Under the pieces are notes generated by a model. It searched no databases. It was not told the origin of the DNA and saw only the letters and a program-made list of their open reading frames with translations. The position numbers and the translations under genes are program-made. Shown in pieces: positions 32,036-42,203 of a stretch of 64,000 bases of DNA (within the stretch, counting starts at the first letter, position 1; each line of letters starts with the position of its first letter). Source of the stretch: Symbiodinium microadriaticum (taxonomy: Eukaryota > Sar > Dinophyceae > Suessiales > Symbiodiniaceae). The stretch covers positions 16,645 through 80,644 of the forward strand of contig LSRX01000047.1 of the NCBI GenBank assembly GCA_001939145.1, read 5' to 3'.

Positions 32036-32908
32036 ATACACCCATTATGGCAACTTAAACTAAGTTCCTTAACAGCATCCCAGGAAGTGGTGCGGGCATG
32101 CAGCGGTCGTGGCAGGCGCCTTGTTGTAAGCTCCTCCATCTCATCGAGACAGGGCCTGGTTAGCCTCGCAGTCGGCTTCTTTGTGATCTTCAGCTTTTCG
32201 TGCGGAGAGTGTGCGATGGCGGCCGACGTGACATCTCCAGGGTTTGCGCTGGATAGCGCCTCCCTGGCCGCAGGTCTTGGGGAATGGATCCGTGGCGATA
32301 CCTCAGGGCTTGGGGCCGTGCCCTTCATCGCCGTTCACATCGTCGCCATCATCCTCTGCTTCCCTGGCACAGCCATCTTTGAGCTCACCGCGGGTGCTGT
32401 GTTCGGATTCTTGCCCGGCGTCATCGTGGTAGCATCTGCTAAAGGACTGGCCGCGGCTGTGACTTTCTTCATTGCAAGAGCAGTTCGTGACGGCCCACCA
32501 GGTCGTTGGATCCAAGAGCGCTTGGACCAGGAGGGCCAGGAAAACGGGGGCCAGAGTTGGACAGAGAAGCTGAAGAGGGGAGTTCGGCGGGATGCGTTTC
32601 GCTTCTGTCTGCTGGCCCGCCTCTCCCCGGTCCCTTCTTGGATCAACAACTATGCTCTGCCTTTGGCTGGTGTGTCTCTGAGCTCTTTCCTCCCGGCGAC
32701 CTTTCTCGGCATGCTGCCGCCACTTGCCTCGAACGTCTATTCGGGCTCTGCAGCCGCTTCTGTTGCCGCAGCTCTCAGCCGCGGAAGCGGCGTGGAGTTT
32801 GACTGGATCGGCGTGTCCCTGGGCATTCTGAGCACACTGAGTGGGGCTGCCATTGTGCAACAACTCGCAGCTGTCGCGCTGGAGGAGGATTCTGAGAGAC
32901 GCGAATGA
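31728..32908 (+). CDS. TVP38/VTT-domain (SNARE-associated Golgi type) membrane protein
   Basis: Predicted as two exons, 31728-31923 and 32076-32908, giving about 342 residues. The second exon holds the VTT domain (PF09335 type): a hydrophobic lead FIAVHIVAIILCFPGTAIFE, then LTAGAVFGFLPG and FFIARAV, and later the conserved LARLSPVPSWINNYALPLAG. Several more hydrophobic segments follow to the C-terminus. Family members are polytopic endomembrane or plastid proteins linked to vesicle and lipid handling. The N-terminal exon starts MAMDGAGVFFGRRQSV and is Ala/Ser/Arg-rich without acids for some length, like a plastid or mitochondrial transit peptide. It is followed in exon 2 by a hydrophobic stretch ending AMA-AD, which resembles a second targeting or signal cleavage site; that part is inference. 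An unspliced reading from 31700 stays open through the TA microsatellite, but its IYIYIYI residues make the intron model better. Phases agree (1 base + 2 bases). Confidence 0.85.
31924..32075. mobile_element. Intron made of a palindromic element (family F)
   Basis: 152 bp. The left end GTCTGCTGTTGAGGAACTTA supplies the GT, and the right end TAAGTTCCTTAACAG, an inverted copy of it, supplies the AG. The centre is (TC)n(TA)n. Removal restores the VTT frame. Related sequences lie at 42515-42605 and 47163-47320. Confidence 0.65.
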
Positions 32909-33993
32909 GAAAACATGCCGGATGAACCCTAAACCCTAAACGCTAAACCCTAGGGCAGTACTTGGGTTACCATAAGGGCTCATAGCGGTGTAAGCACCGC
33001 TTTTCGACCCGGAGCTCAGAAGCTAAGCCTAGCTGAATTGAAGACCCCGTAGTCCGCTTAAAAGCAAGGTGGCTTTAGGGTTTTAGCGGATTGAGGATTT
33101 GGGTTAAGGTTTTAGGGTTTAGGGTTTGCGTAGTGTTAACAGTAACAATATGCCAACAACAACAGTAGTAACAAAAGTGAGAACAAGAATGATACTTCTG
33201 AAAATGAGAATGGCAAGGCTTAGGGCCTAGACTCTGTAAGCCAGACGGCTTCCGCGTGAGCGGAGGTGGCAGTGGTCGAAAGATCTGTGAGGTCTTAGGC
33301 ATGTCGGGCTCGGAAGCTTCAGGGCTCAGACCATACGGTTTAGGGTTTAGGGTTTGGAGTTTAGGGTTTAGGGTTTAGGGTTTAGGGTTTTGGGGTTGAA
33401 GCCTTCAGCCCGCCATGAAAATACGAGGCCCGAGGCCTGAAAACCAAGACAATGAAGCCTTCAATCCGCCATAAACCCTAAACCCTAAACCCTAAACCTT
33501 AAACCCTAAACCCTAAACCTTAAACCCTAAACCCTAAACCCTAATGTAGGACAACCGGGCGTGCAATCTGAANTTTGGGGGGGGGGGGGTTTTAGGGCTT
33601 GGGGTTGAGGGTATAGGGATTTAGGCTATTTAGGGTTTAGGGTATAGGGTATAGGGTTTAGGGTTTAGGGTTTGGGGTTTAGGGTATAGAGATTTAGGGT
33701 TTAGGGTTTGAGACTTTGGGTGGTTGAGGGTTCTGCCAGAAATTTGGTTAGACAAGGTTGAGTTTACGCGACAACACCTGCAGTACCACATGTTGGGCTA
33801 CGGATCGACCTTCTCCGCTGCACCATGGCCCAGCTTTCCAGCTTCACTGCATGAGCCAAATGCAAGAACCCAAGCCCCCCTAAACCCTAAGCCCTAAACC
33901 CTAAACCCTAAACCCTACCCCGACCCGTACCGCAAGCCGAAGCATGTAACCCTGACCCTGAAGTCTGAGTCTAAGCCCTCATCTCAACCATGA
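32909..33993. repeat. Telomere-type patches and assembly join
   Basis: CCCTAAA at 32923-32955; TTTAGGG at 33078-33130, 33338-33395; CCCTAAA at 33470-33545; n at 33573 followed by a G-run; TTTAGGG at 33600-33715; CCCTAAA at 33878-33918. The island 33236-33335 reads DGFRVSGGGSGRKICEVLGM, weakly exon-like. Confidence 0.8.
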
Positions 33994-34093
33994 GGGTAGT
34001 TCTCTAAACGAGGGTCCCTTTTGGGGTCCTTTTCATAAGGGCGCCTTACTATTTTTGGGACTTAGAAAGGGACCCTACTTTAGAGAACTAGCC
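33994..34093. mobile_element. Palindromic element, family A copy 3
   Basis: Best-preserved ends: GGGTAGTTCTCTAAACGAGG left, and CCCTACTTTAGAGAACTAGC right, its near-exact inverse over ~27 bp. Confidence 0.8.
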
Positions 34094-34426
34094 ATAGGTC
34101 TTGAACCCCAAACTCGAATTCGCCGCAACACCACTGTAGTGCCATGACAACCTTCTGAAAAAATTTGTACACCTTGTACAAGCCCCCGTAAACCCTAAAC
34201 CCCAAGCCCTAAACTCAAACCCCTAAACTCTAAACTCCAAACCCTAAACCCTAAGCCCTAAACCCTAGACCTTAAACCCTAGACTCTAAACCCCAAATCC
34301 TAAGCCCTAAACCCTAAACCCTCAACAATAAACCCTAAACTCTAAACCCTAAGCCCTAAACCAAAACCGCCCCAAGCCCAAAAAGCCTCTACGAGACCCG
34401 GAGCCTTCGTCCTCTGCCCATGGCAG
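34094..34426 (-). repeat. CCCTAAA patch
   Basis: CCCTAAA/CTCTAAA/CCCTAAG units at 34190-34370, upstream of an exon island. Confidence 0.85.
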
Positions 34427-34468
34427 CCTCGGAAAGCGGCGGTGTGATCCTCGCCAGGAAGTGGAGTG
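34427..34468 (+). CDS. Exon island, 42 bp
   Basis: Acceptor-like CTCTGCCCATGGCAG ends at 34426 and donor GGTTTAGGG starts at 34469. Frames: LGKRRCDPRQEVE, or (read from the ATG) SESGGVILARKWS. CCCTAAA upstream, TTTAGGG immediately downstream. Confidence 0.4.
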
Positions 34469-35134
34469 GTTTAGGGTTTAGGGTTTAGGGGTTGAATCGG
34501 TTGAGGGTTTTTAGGGGTTCAGGGCTTTAGGGTTTTAGGGGTTCGGGGGTTCGGGGGTTTAGGGTTCAGGGTTTAGGGTTTCGGGTTTAGGGAGCGACTT
34601 CAGGGTTGTTTTGGGGTTTCAGGCATTCAGGGATGGGGCTTTGATGTTCATGTGTTGGGATTTTAGGGCTTTGGGCTCACACTAGCAGGGGAAAGTCGTG
34701 TTCAGAGCTTTTGGGGGTCGGTGTCGCGGGTCGGTGCTTCGGATTAAAGTTTGGGGTGTGGGATTCGGGGTTTCAAGAATTCGCAGTTGCGGTTTTGTAT
34801 TTCCGATTAGGGCCCACGGCTTGTCAACATAACTGGGACGTGCACCACGAATTTAAATGCTCGTACCATTTAAACCGACTACACCGTACCTATGCTCGAG
34901 ACAGCTTCAATCTGGTGTGGTCACTCCTGGTTTTTGTGTTTCCTATCTTCGAGCTCGAAGATCCCCCTCTGGCTCCCCGGGCCAAATCCCCAAAACCCGA
35001 ACAAGCTACAAACAAAAAAGGTCCTTCCTAAGATCTCTCTGAGCCCTAAAACGGCCCCAAACCCCAAAGTCCCTAAGCTCTTGATCCTCTAAACCCTAAA
35101 CCCTAAAGCTCTTGATCCAAGGTTTCCTCGTAAG
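34469..35134. other. TTTAGGG patch and unique sequence
   Basis: TTTAGGG/TTCGGGG variants at 34469-34660. 34711-35031 is open on plus (YFRLGPTACQHNWDVHHEFK) but overlapping frames are open too and no domain is recognised. CCCTAAA at 35085-35105. Confidence 0.5.
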
Positions 35135-35188
35135 CAGAACGGGGAGGTGTCGCACTGGCATGTGCGGTTCCCCGGCGCCGCGCTTCAG
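35135..35188 (+). CDS. Exon island, 18 codons
   Basis: Between an acceptor-like TTTCCTCGTAAG and the donor CAG/GTGGGG. It reads QNGEVSHWHVRFPGAALQ, phase 0 at both ends. The SHWHVRFPGA stretch faintly recalls the core strand of E2 ubiquitin-conjugating folds, too short to claim. CCCTAAA upstream, TTTAGGG-like downstream. Confidence 0.4.
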
Positions 35189-36203
35189 GTGGGGAATGGG
35201 TTGAGGATTTTGGAGTTTAGGGGCTGGGGTTTCGGGCTTAGGGTTTAGGTTAAGGGGTTTAGGGGTTGGATTGAGGGTTTTGGGGTTTTGGGGTTGGGGT
35301 TTCGGGTTCAGTGTGGGCTAACTACAAGCCTTTGTGCTTGGTCTTTCCCGCAAACCTGCTGTCAAGACTTCTGTTAAGGTTGCCTTTAGTCCATAGATGA
35401 AGAACCCTCAGCACCGAAGTGTCGAAGCAAAAGCTCCCGAGCCAAGCGACAGTGCAGCGAAGCAACCTCAGGCTCGATGTGTTCTTCATTTCCTAAACCC
35501 TAAACCCTAAAACCCTAAACCCCTAAACAGTAAACCCCTAAACCCTAAACCCCTTAACCCTAAACCCCTTATCAGTAGACCCCTAAACCCTAAACCCCTA
35601 AACCCAAAACCCTCACCTGCCCCCCCAGAAAGCCTAAACCCGTAAACTGTCTCATGCATTCTCTCAGCAAGCCAAGAGCTCCACCTTCTCACAGCTAAAC
35701 CCTGGTGTTGTGGTAAGTCTCCTGGAGTTAGGGTTTAGGGTGCATTGTACCGTCTGTTGTGCAGAGCGCACGCGGTTCTGAAGAAGAGTTCCTAGGAGAT
35801 GAGATGTTCTGGAGTTGTAGTGTTTTGGGGCTGCATTGCCTCAGCCTGTAACGAGGCCCATGGCTCTGATAGAAGCTGACATGGTAGCCATGATCACTAC
35901 TTTCCTCCACTCTGTGATCGTCATCATTATCTTTGCGTTTATGGAGCTCGTCTGAGAATGATCATTTTCAATCGTTGTTCTCAGGCGCACGTCGCAAAAG
36001 ACACTCGCGCCTGAATTGTGCCTACGTCGCTCGACTCTCTCGTAGGATTTCGTGGTGTCGGTCGGCAAAGATGAGCGGGAGCTCGCCGACATTGTGGCAA
36101 CTCTCAGGCCTGTTTCGTGGGCTTAGTGCGGGCGCTTGAGGATCTCAGTCTGTTCCACACTTTGATTCTCTGGGTTCGTTTCGGGGCGCTCCCTGCCCAG
36201 AGA

Positions 36204-36205
<2 letters not shown>
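35189..36205. other. Patches and unique sequence, no firm gene
   Basis: TTTAGGG-like at 35205-35300; CCCTAAA at 35490-35620. 35740-36180 is repeat-free; a 31-codon frame at 35860-35955 would be a single hydrophobic helix (HSVIVIIIFAFMELV) with no other support. Confidence 0.4.

Positions 36206-36253
<48 letters not shown>
36206..36253 (+). repeat. (CA)n microsatellite
   Basis: About 22 perfect CA units followed by TTAC repeats. Confidence 0.95.
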
Positions 36254-36254
<1 letters not shown>

Positions 36255-36457
36255 ACTTACTTACCTGCACATTGTGGACGCCGAAAACGTTTCTCGTCTT
36301 TTCTGAGGACAAAGACTCTGTAGGTGGTGTTCAGGGTTTGGAAACAGTTCGCCTGGTGGGTTGGTAGGCAGTGGGGATGTCATCAGGCAGGCATGCGGAT
36401 GTCTTCTAACCAAGGTCCGCACGCCCGCGCGCGAAGCCATTATCTACAAAGCTAGAT

Positions 36458-36562
36458 TGCTAGTTCTCGAAATTAGGGTCCCTTCTGAGGGTCCTTTTTT
36501 TCAGAAGGGTGTCGTACTAGTTTGGGGATCTAAAAAGGGAACCTGATTTCGAGAACTACCCA
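36458..36562. mobile_element. Palindromic element, family A copy 4
   Basis: TGCTAGTTCTCGAAATTAGG left and CTGATTTCGAGAACTACCCA right, inverted; centre GGTGTCGTACTAG. Confidence 0.75.
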
Positions 36563-36726
36563 AATGGAGCTCCGCAGGGAAGGATTCCTTATGACTTGGG
36601 AGCCCTTACAACAACAATGTAACATGCCTCTTACCCACGGTCTGTGCTAGGGATCCCTTAATCTGAAAGCTTCCCTGTATCCCAAGCCGGGTATGGAAGA
36701 CCTGTACCCTAAACCCGGCGGCGAAG

Positions 36727-36795
36727 CCTGAACTTGGCAAGATCTTTGGAGCTGGAGAAGCAGGGCGACAATGCCCAGCTCCGAAGAATTTCCCA
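36727..36795 (+). CDS. Exon island, coiled-coil-like
   Basis: The frame LNLARSLELEKQGDNAQLRR ISQ ends at TCCCAG/GTGCCC, a good donor. CCCTAAACCC lies just upstream (36706) and TTTAGGG downstream (36838). Confidence 0.45.
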
Positions 36796-36928
36796 GGTGC
36801 CCCGGGCTCAGTGTTGGGGTTTACAGTTTGGCGTTCGGGTTTAGGGTTTAGGGTTTAGGGTTTGGTGTTGGGGGTTGGTCTTTTTTGGCGGTTTAGGGGT
36901 ATCTGAGGCCTTGCTGTGTACTTCTCAG

Positions 36929-36995
36929 TTTCGATGTCAAGCCTGACGCAGAAAGCACACCGACATCGAGCTGTCCTCCGCCTCCTAACCGGGTG
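36929..36995 (+). CDS. Exon island with strong splice sites
   Basis: TGTACTTCTCAG acceptor and GTG/GTAAGAT donor. Frames: FDVKPDAESTPTSSCPPPPN, or SMSSLTQKAHRHRAVLRLLT. Phase does not match the preceding island, so at least one exon is missing between them or the frame differs. Confidence 0.45.
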
Positions 36996-37128
36996 GTAAG
37001 ATCCTCGGTTTAGGGTTTAGGGTTTCGGGTTTTAGGGTTTAGGGTTTTAGGGTTTTAGGGTTTAGGGTTTCGGGCTTAGGGTTTCGGGTTTTGGGGTTAA
37101 GGGTTTTGGGGTTTCGGGTTTCTCTCAG

Positions 37129-37158
37129 CTTTTGAAGCAACTCAGCGGATCACTGCAG
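37129..37158 (+). CDS. 30-bp exon candidate
   Basis: GTTTCTCTCAG acceptor and CTGCAG/GTCGGTG donor enclose exactly ten codons, LLKQLSGSLQ. TTTAGGG/TTTCGGG patch upstream (37012-37120). Confidence 0.4.
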
Positions 37159-37210
37159 GTCGGTGACAGCCTATTCGTAGTGATGGCAGAGCCAGTGTTA
37201 GCAGTAGCAA

Positions 37211-37325
37211 CTGGGTCCTTGTTGGATACATTTTTTACATTTTTGTTATAATTAAAATTAAACCCTAATAACCCTAATAAGGATTAAAAATGATCATCTT
37301 TAATATGGCCCCAACAAGGAACCAG
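37211..37325. mobile_element. Palindromic element ending in a splice-donor motif
   Basis: CTGGGTCCTTGTTGG left and CCAACAAGGAACCAG right are inverted; the AT-rich core includes ATTAAAATTAAACCC. The right end continues as CAG/GTAAGT, a perfect donor consensus. Confidence 0.6.
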
Positions 37326-37457
37326 GTAAGTAGTATCGTAGTATCCTCGTGTTCCTCATTCCTCGCATCGTCCCTTAGCAGCCATCAGGATCCTCAGGGT
37401 TTGCACCCCACCTTGAAAGACGGCTTGTGATTTTCACCGTCCTGCCTTCCTGCCACA

Positions 37458-37561
37458 TGGGACTTTCCTAAAATAAGGGGTACCTTATATTGGGGTCCTT
37501 ATAATAAGGATCCGACCATTTAGGGTACTATATTGGAGTCCCCTATTTTCGGAAACCCCCA
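37458..37561. mobile_element. Palindromic element, family B copy 2
   Basis: TGGGACTTTCCTAAAATAAG left and CTATTTTCGGAAACCCCCA right, inverted over ~24 bp; ~80% like 11679-11785 throughout. Confidence 0.75.
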
Positions 37562-37993
37562 CATTGCAAAAGGCCCAGATCCTGTACCAGTAACCCAGTA
37601 TTCCTTCCAGTTCATCTGTAAACCCTTTTTCCGGCAGTGTGGGCATAAGAGCCCCGGACTAACGATGTCTTGCTGTAGACTGTAGAAGTGCAAAGACATG
37701 GCAAGGGTTTTGGGATACGATTGATGGGCAGTTTATGTGGATTGCACTTTGAGTGGGCTTGGGCTAGGCCCTTTAAGCGTGGAGCGGGCGACCGTTCCCG
37801 ACGAGCTCAAGCCTTGAATTCATGCAGAATGATTTCGGCATGTCCAACTCTAGCAAAACATCTCCCGAAAGAAGCAAATCCAAACCCTAAGCCCAACTCG
37901 TGTTAAGCGTTTCGAGTTCCATAAACCCTGAACCCTAAAACCCTAAACCCTAAACCAAGAGCCCTTTAGAACCCTGCAGGGCCTCGTCCTCAG
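37562..37993. other. No gene recognised; CCCTAAA patch
   Basis: The frame at 37688-37906 is unsupported. CCCTAAA at 37925-37955 upstream of the next island. Confidence 0.45.
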
Positions 37994-38033
37994 CCTAAGT
38001 CCAAGTCCAGCTCAACGCACACCGAAAGCCCAA
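37994..38033 (+). CDS. Exon island, Ser-rich
   Basis: GCCTCGTCCTCAG acceptor and GTAGGGTTTAGG donor enclose PKSKSSSTHTESP. CCCTAAA upstream; the donor leads straight into TTTAGGG. Confidence 0.4.
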
Positions 38034-38179
38034 GTAGGGTTTAGGGTTTAGGCTGAACCCGGAACCCTCCAAAACCCTCAGGCCACACCCAAAACCCTCA
38101 ACCCAAAAGCCAAAATCCCAAGCCCAAAACACTAAATTCCAAAACCCCGAATCCTAAGACGTCTCCCAGACCCCCAAGC

Positions 38180-38560
38180 CCTATATTAGTTTAAACTTTA
38201 ATGAGTGATTCTCGGCCAATTCTTCGTGGTTCTAGGCCAATTCTTCGTGGCCCTAGGCCAATTCTTCGTGGTTCTAGGCCAGTCGTTCGTGTATTAAGGC
38301 AAATCATCGTTTTTTTGCCTTAAACCACGAGTTTGTTTTGGCCTTTGGCCACGAATATTCGTGGTCTAAGGCCAGGTCGTTCGTGGTTTAAGGCAAAATC
38401 CTTCGTGCTTTAAGGCCAATTCTTCGTGATTCTAGGCCAATTCTTCGTGGTTCAAGGCCAATGCTCCCGGTTCAATGCTAGGGTTTAGGCCAATCGTTCA
38501 TGGTGTAAGGCCAGTTGCTAACAATTCGTGGTTTAACGCAAATCCTTCGTGGTTCACCGC
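38180..38560. repeat. TTCGTGG-word repeat
   Basis: About 15 imperfect units of AGGCCAATTCTTCGTGGTTC type, 20-22 bp each, with an inverted stretch at about 38325-38360 (CACGAGTTTG...GGCCACGAA). Confidence 0.85.
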
Positions 38561-38647
38561 AAAAGGTAACCCGAACCCTAGAAAACCCTAAAATCATAGT
38601 CCGAATCCTAGTCCGAACCCTAAAATAGTAGTCCGAATCCTAAAACT

Positions 38648-38990
38648 AGCTTGCAGCAACTTCTAAACACTAAAGGGTTCAACCGCGAAAGTTGACGATT
38701 TTTTGCTTCGAGTTAAATAGCTTGCACAACCTCAAAACACTAAAGGGTCTAGCCGCAAAAGTTGACAGATTTTCTGCTTGGAGTCCACCAAGTAGCTTCC
38801 AGCATGTTCCAAACACTAAAGGATCTAACCATAAAAGTTGACGGAGTTTCGGCTTTGAGTTTATGAAGTAGCTAGCAGCAACCTCTAAACATTAAAGGGT
38901 CTAACCGCAACAGTTGACAGATTTTCTGATTTGAGTCCATCAAGTAGCTTGCAGCATTTTCTAAACACTAAGGGGTCTAGCCGCAGAAGA
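38648..38990 (+). repeat. 75-bp minisatellite, 4.6 units
   Basis: Units start at 38648, 38719, 38794, 38870 and 38946 (71-76 bp), each AGCTTGCAGC...CTAAACACTAAAGGGTCTA...AAAAGTTGACAGATTTT. Diverged 15-25%; not telomere-derived. Confidence 0.9.
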
Positions 38991-39196
38991 GTAATCAGAA
39001 CTAAAATCGACAGAAGATGGTTGAATATAGACTATTGACCAGATTTATGTGGTTTAATGAATGTTTGCTTAACGTTATGGGATTCTATGGGTGGGTGGGT
39101 GTTACATCAAAACCGAAAATACAACTTTACTATAGTACTGCCAGCTCGATCCGGAGCAGCTGAACCCCTAAACCCTAAATCCTAAACCCTCCGCAG

Positions 39197-39263
39197 GAAA
39201 CGCTCAAACACCTCCGGCGGGGGGACCGGCGAGAAGCAGATGCAGAGAGACACAAACCTGGGG
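39197..39263 (+). CDS. Exon island, charged helix
   Basis: CCTCCGCAG acceptor and GGTTGATG donor enclose ETLKHLRRGDRREADAERHK P. CCCTAAA ends 8 bases before the acceptor; TTTAGG variants follow from 39270. Confidence 0.45.
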
Positions 39264-39299
39264 GTTGATGATTTAGGAGCTTAGGATTTAGGGGTTAGG

Positions 39300-39850
39300 A
39301 TGTTTTTTTGGGGGTTTAGGGGTTTGTGACGTTTTGTAGATGGCTCTACAACGTTGTCCTAAGTTCAGATTCTTATAAAATACCAAAGTGTGAGTCTTGG
39401 ATGCTTTCCGGCGCATCAGGTTGGCTTTGAAGGGTTTAGGGCGTATGGCTTTTCGGTATGGTGTTAAATAGAGTGACTTCGATGATGGTGCTGATTGTGA
39501 TGATGATGTTGTCGGCGGCGACTGAGGAGGAGGTGCTGATGAGAGATGTTACCAGGGCAACCAAAACCAAGACGGTTCTTGTGACCCCTGCTGCTTTACT
39601 TCAGCTTCCCCACGAAAGTGCACATCTACTGCTGACCTCCCCCCCTGAGGGTGTAGGGTTCAGGCTTTGGGCTTTAGGACAGTTCAAGGCAAAGTTTAGG
39701 GTTTATGGATTAGGGTTTAGGGTTTGCGGATTAGGGTTTAGAGTTTAAGGTTTAGGCGTTTAGGGTTTAGGGCCGGAGCCAGTTTGACATTGAAGCCGGT
39801 TCCAGGTTCGACGGCTGAAGGAGCTTCTGGGTTTGAGGGAGTGACCCTAA
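39300..39850. other. GAT-rich tract and TTTAGGG patch
   Basis: 39458-39540 is GATGATG-like; 39660-39770 is TTTAGGG-derived. No gene supported. Confidence 0.5.
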
Positions 39851-40325
39851 ACCGTCGACCCTAGGACCCTAAAGCCCTAAAGCCCTAAAGCCCTAAACCC
39901 CTAAACCCCTAAAGCCCTAAAGCCCTAAAGCCCTAAAGCCCTAAAGCCCTAAAGCCATAAACCCCTAAAGGCCTAAGCCCCTGAACCCCTAAACCCCTAA
40001 ACCCCTAAACCCCTAAGCCCCTGAACCCCTAAACCCCTAAACCCCTAAGCCCCTAAACCCCTAAACCCCTAAAGCCCTAAAGCCCTAAAGCCCTAAAGCC
40101 CTAAACCCCTAAAGCCCTAAAGCCCTTAAACCCCTTCGGCAGCAGGCTGCTCAAGGTTCCTAAGGCAGTGTGTACCTTGACATCCGAACTCCGAACCCGA
40201 TGTTATGTTAGGGTTTAGGGTTTAGGGTTTAGGGTTTGGGGTTTAGGGTTTAGGGTTTGGGGTTTGGGGTTTGGGGTTTAGGGTTTAGGGTTTGGGGTTT
40301 AGGATTTAGGGTTTAGGGTTGGCAG
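39851..40325. repeat. CCCTAAAG/CCCCTAAA array then TTTAGGG array
   Basis: 39855-40135 alternates CCCTAAAG and CCCCTAAA in blocks; 40205-40320 is TTTAGGG/TTTGGGG. The ~65 bases between them (40140-40204) contain no clear exon. Confidence 0.95.
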
Positions 40326-41107
40326 GGGCCACTTTCGGCTTTAGCAGAAAGGCGACTACATGCATCACTATCTCAGAAGCTCGGCGTTCTAGTTTGCACC
40401 TTTGCCCTGAGCCTGTTGCCTTCTGCCTAAGTCCTTAACAGCCCCGGCTTCGGGTTGGGGGTTTAGGGTTGAGGGTCTGCAGAACCCGACCAAGGCAGGC
40501 AAGCGCGGGAACTGCATAGTAGTTTCCGACGACACGGCGACGCAGGAGGCATCCCGGTTAGTTCCTGGTTCGAGATTGCCGGGTTTTGATACTTCTTGAG
40601 AACCAGGGGACAAGGGAGATTCTAGAAGAATGACAAGAACAACCATTGTGACAGGGCTTGGGCTTCTGGTGACGATAGCACGAGTGAGAATCGCTGTGGT
40701 AGCCATGCCACCGAAGATCGTGTTTTGGATTGATCAAGACGGACGTGAGTCATCGCATCAGCCATTAAAACCAAAGGTTGGTTGTGTAATACTTGAGACC
40801 TTGAAGTTCGGATCCCTCTTAGAATCCTGAAAGCATTGTAAGGGAGGGGTCAACATTAGCAAGAAACCCCTGAACCCCCAAACCCCTAAACCGCTAAACC
40901 CGAAACCCTAACCCCCCTAAACCTCAAACCCTGGCCTCTAAAGGCTTGCAGACCGAGGGCCATGCCTTAGGGGGTTCAGGTTTAGGGTTTCGGGTTTGCA
41001 CGGCCGAGCAGGTTAGACTAGAATAGAAAGAAGACTCTCAAGCTACTGTAAACCCGCAGCCTTGGAATCTGAATTCCTTAGGATTTAGAGTTTAGGGTTT
41101 CGCTCCA
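40326..41107. other. No firm gene; small island
   Basis: 40389-40830 is open on both strands without domain features. CCCTAAA at 40865-40930 and TTTAGGG at 40975-40995 enclose a tiny island 40951-40973 (after GGCTTGCAG, TEGHALG). Confidence 0.4.
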
Positions 41108-41214
41108 ACCACAACCAAAGTCAAGGGCCGTGGGCCTGCCACCTCCTCGAGCGCAGCGGCGGGGGAGTCAGCTGCCTCGAAAGCCGCGGAGCAGCGCGAC
41201 CATTTGATTCTTAG
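41108..41214 (+). CDS. Exon-like, Ala/Ser/Lys-rich
   Basis: Reads TKVKGRGPATSSSAAAGESA ASKAAEQRDHLIL without stop up to the next TTTAGGG-like patch. Low-complexity linker composition; borders not clear. Confidence 0.35.
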
Positions 41215-41254
41215 GGTCTAGGGGGTCGAGTTTAGGGTTTGGGTTTAGGGTTCA

Positions 41255-41445
41255 GGCAGGAATAATGTAATGTGATATAGCACAACATAACATAACATAA
41301 TACAATATAGCGTAAGTATATAATGCACTATAATACAAGATAAGATAAGATCAGATAATATCGTATAGTATAGTCTAGTACAGTAGCATAGTAGGGTATG
41401 TAGTATAGTATAGTAAAGTATAATATATAATACCATATGCTATAA
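41255..41445. repeat. Pentamer-phased AT repeat
   Basis: Long run of pentamers (ATAAC ATAAC ATAAT ACAAT ATAGC; AAGAT AAGAT AAGAT; TATAG TATAG TAAAG TATAA). Largest such tract in the window. Confidence 0.8.
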
Positions 41446-42109
41446 TAGTGGTGTTTTTGTTTTGAGGTTCCGGGTACCGGGCTGCTGGTTCAGGCTTTAG
41501 GGTTCCGAATCTGGTTTAGGGTTTAGGGTTTCGAGCAAGGATGCTCGCATTTGCAAGTCGTCATTTGGTGTTGTGTCGGTTTCAGTCTGCCGGCGGTGTG
41601 GTTAAAGGCAGCCCTAGGCGCTGCATCCCCGAAACTCTAAATCCTAGAAGCCGCTCAGTAACTTAGGGGATAGGTAGGTTCTGGATTCTGGATGTTTACT
41701 TAAAGGATCATTGGACTTATCACCCCTCGATTAAGGTGCTATTGCCTTACTTACTAGGTCTCACGATCCTCCAAGCAGGGTTTAAGGGTTTTGGGTCTGT
41801 CAAGCTCGGAGTTGCAGTAGGAAGTTCGGAGCCAAACGGAGGTGGAAGCTTCCCTAAACCCTAAACCCTCAACCCTAAACCTAAACCCTAAACCCTCAAT
41901 AGAGACTTTGGGCTTAGGGCTTAATTAGAGACGAAGGTGCCCTCAGCTCTTTAGGGTTTTAGGGTTTAGGGTAGAACCCAAGCTCTGAACCCAGCGTAAG
42001 CCTTCTCAAAGCAAAAACCCTCAACCCCAAAGTGGAGACCCTGCACCCTAAACCCTGCACCCTAAACCCCAAACCCCAAACCCTAACCCTAAACCCTAAA
42101 CCCTGGAAG
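41446..42109. other. Patches without firm gene
   Basis: TTTAGGG at 41510-41530 and 41955-41975; CCCTAAA at 41855-41900 and 42040-42105. 41589-41625 after GTCGGTTTCAG reads SAGGVVKGSPRRCIP, weakly exon-like. Confidence 0.45.
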
Positions 42110-42187
42110 AGCTCTTCACTTGGGCGTAGCTTCGTGGTGAGGCCCAGCTGCGATGACGAGGCACCGGCCTTGAAGCTATTTGGCTAA
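42110..42187 (+). CDS. Exon island
   Basis: Between CCCTAAA (to 42103) and TTTAGGG (from 42204): SSSLGRSFVVRPSCDDEAPA LKLFG then stop. An internal GTGAGG at 42137 could be a donor. Function unknown. Confidence 0.4.
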   Translation, partial: SSSLGRSFVVRPSCDDEAPALKLFG

Positions 42188-42203
42188 TATGGGATCCTCA
42201 CGA

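Noticed and set aside
31700..32908. Unspliced 402-residue reading of the VTT gene
   Set aside because: It would include a dinucleotide microsatellite as IYIYIYI; the phase-consistent 152-bp intron model is preferred.
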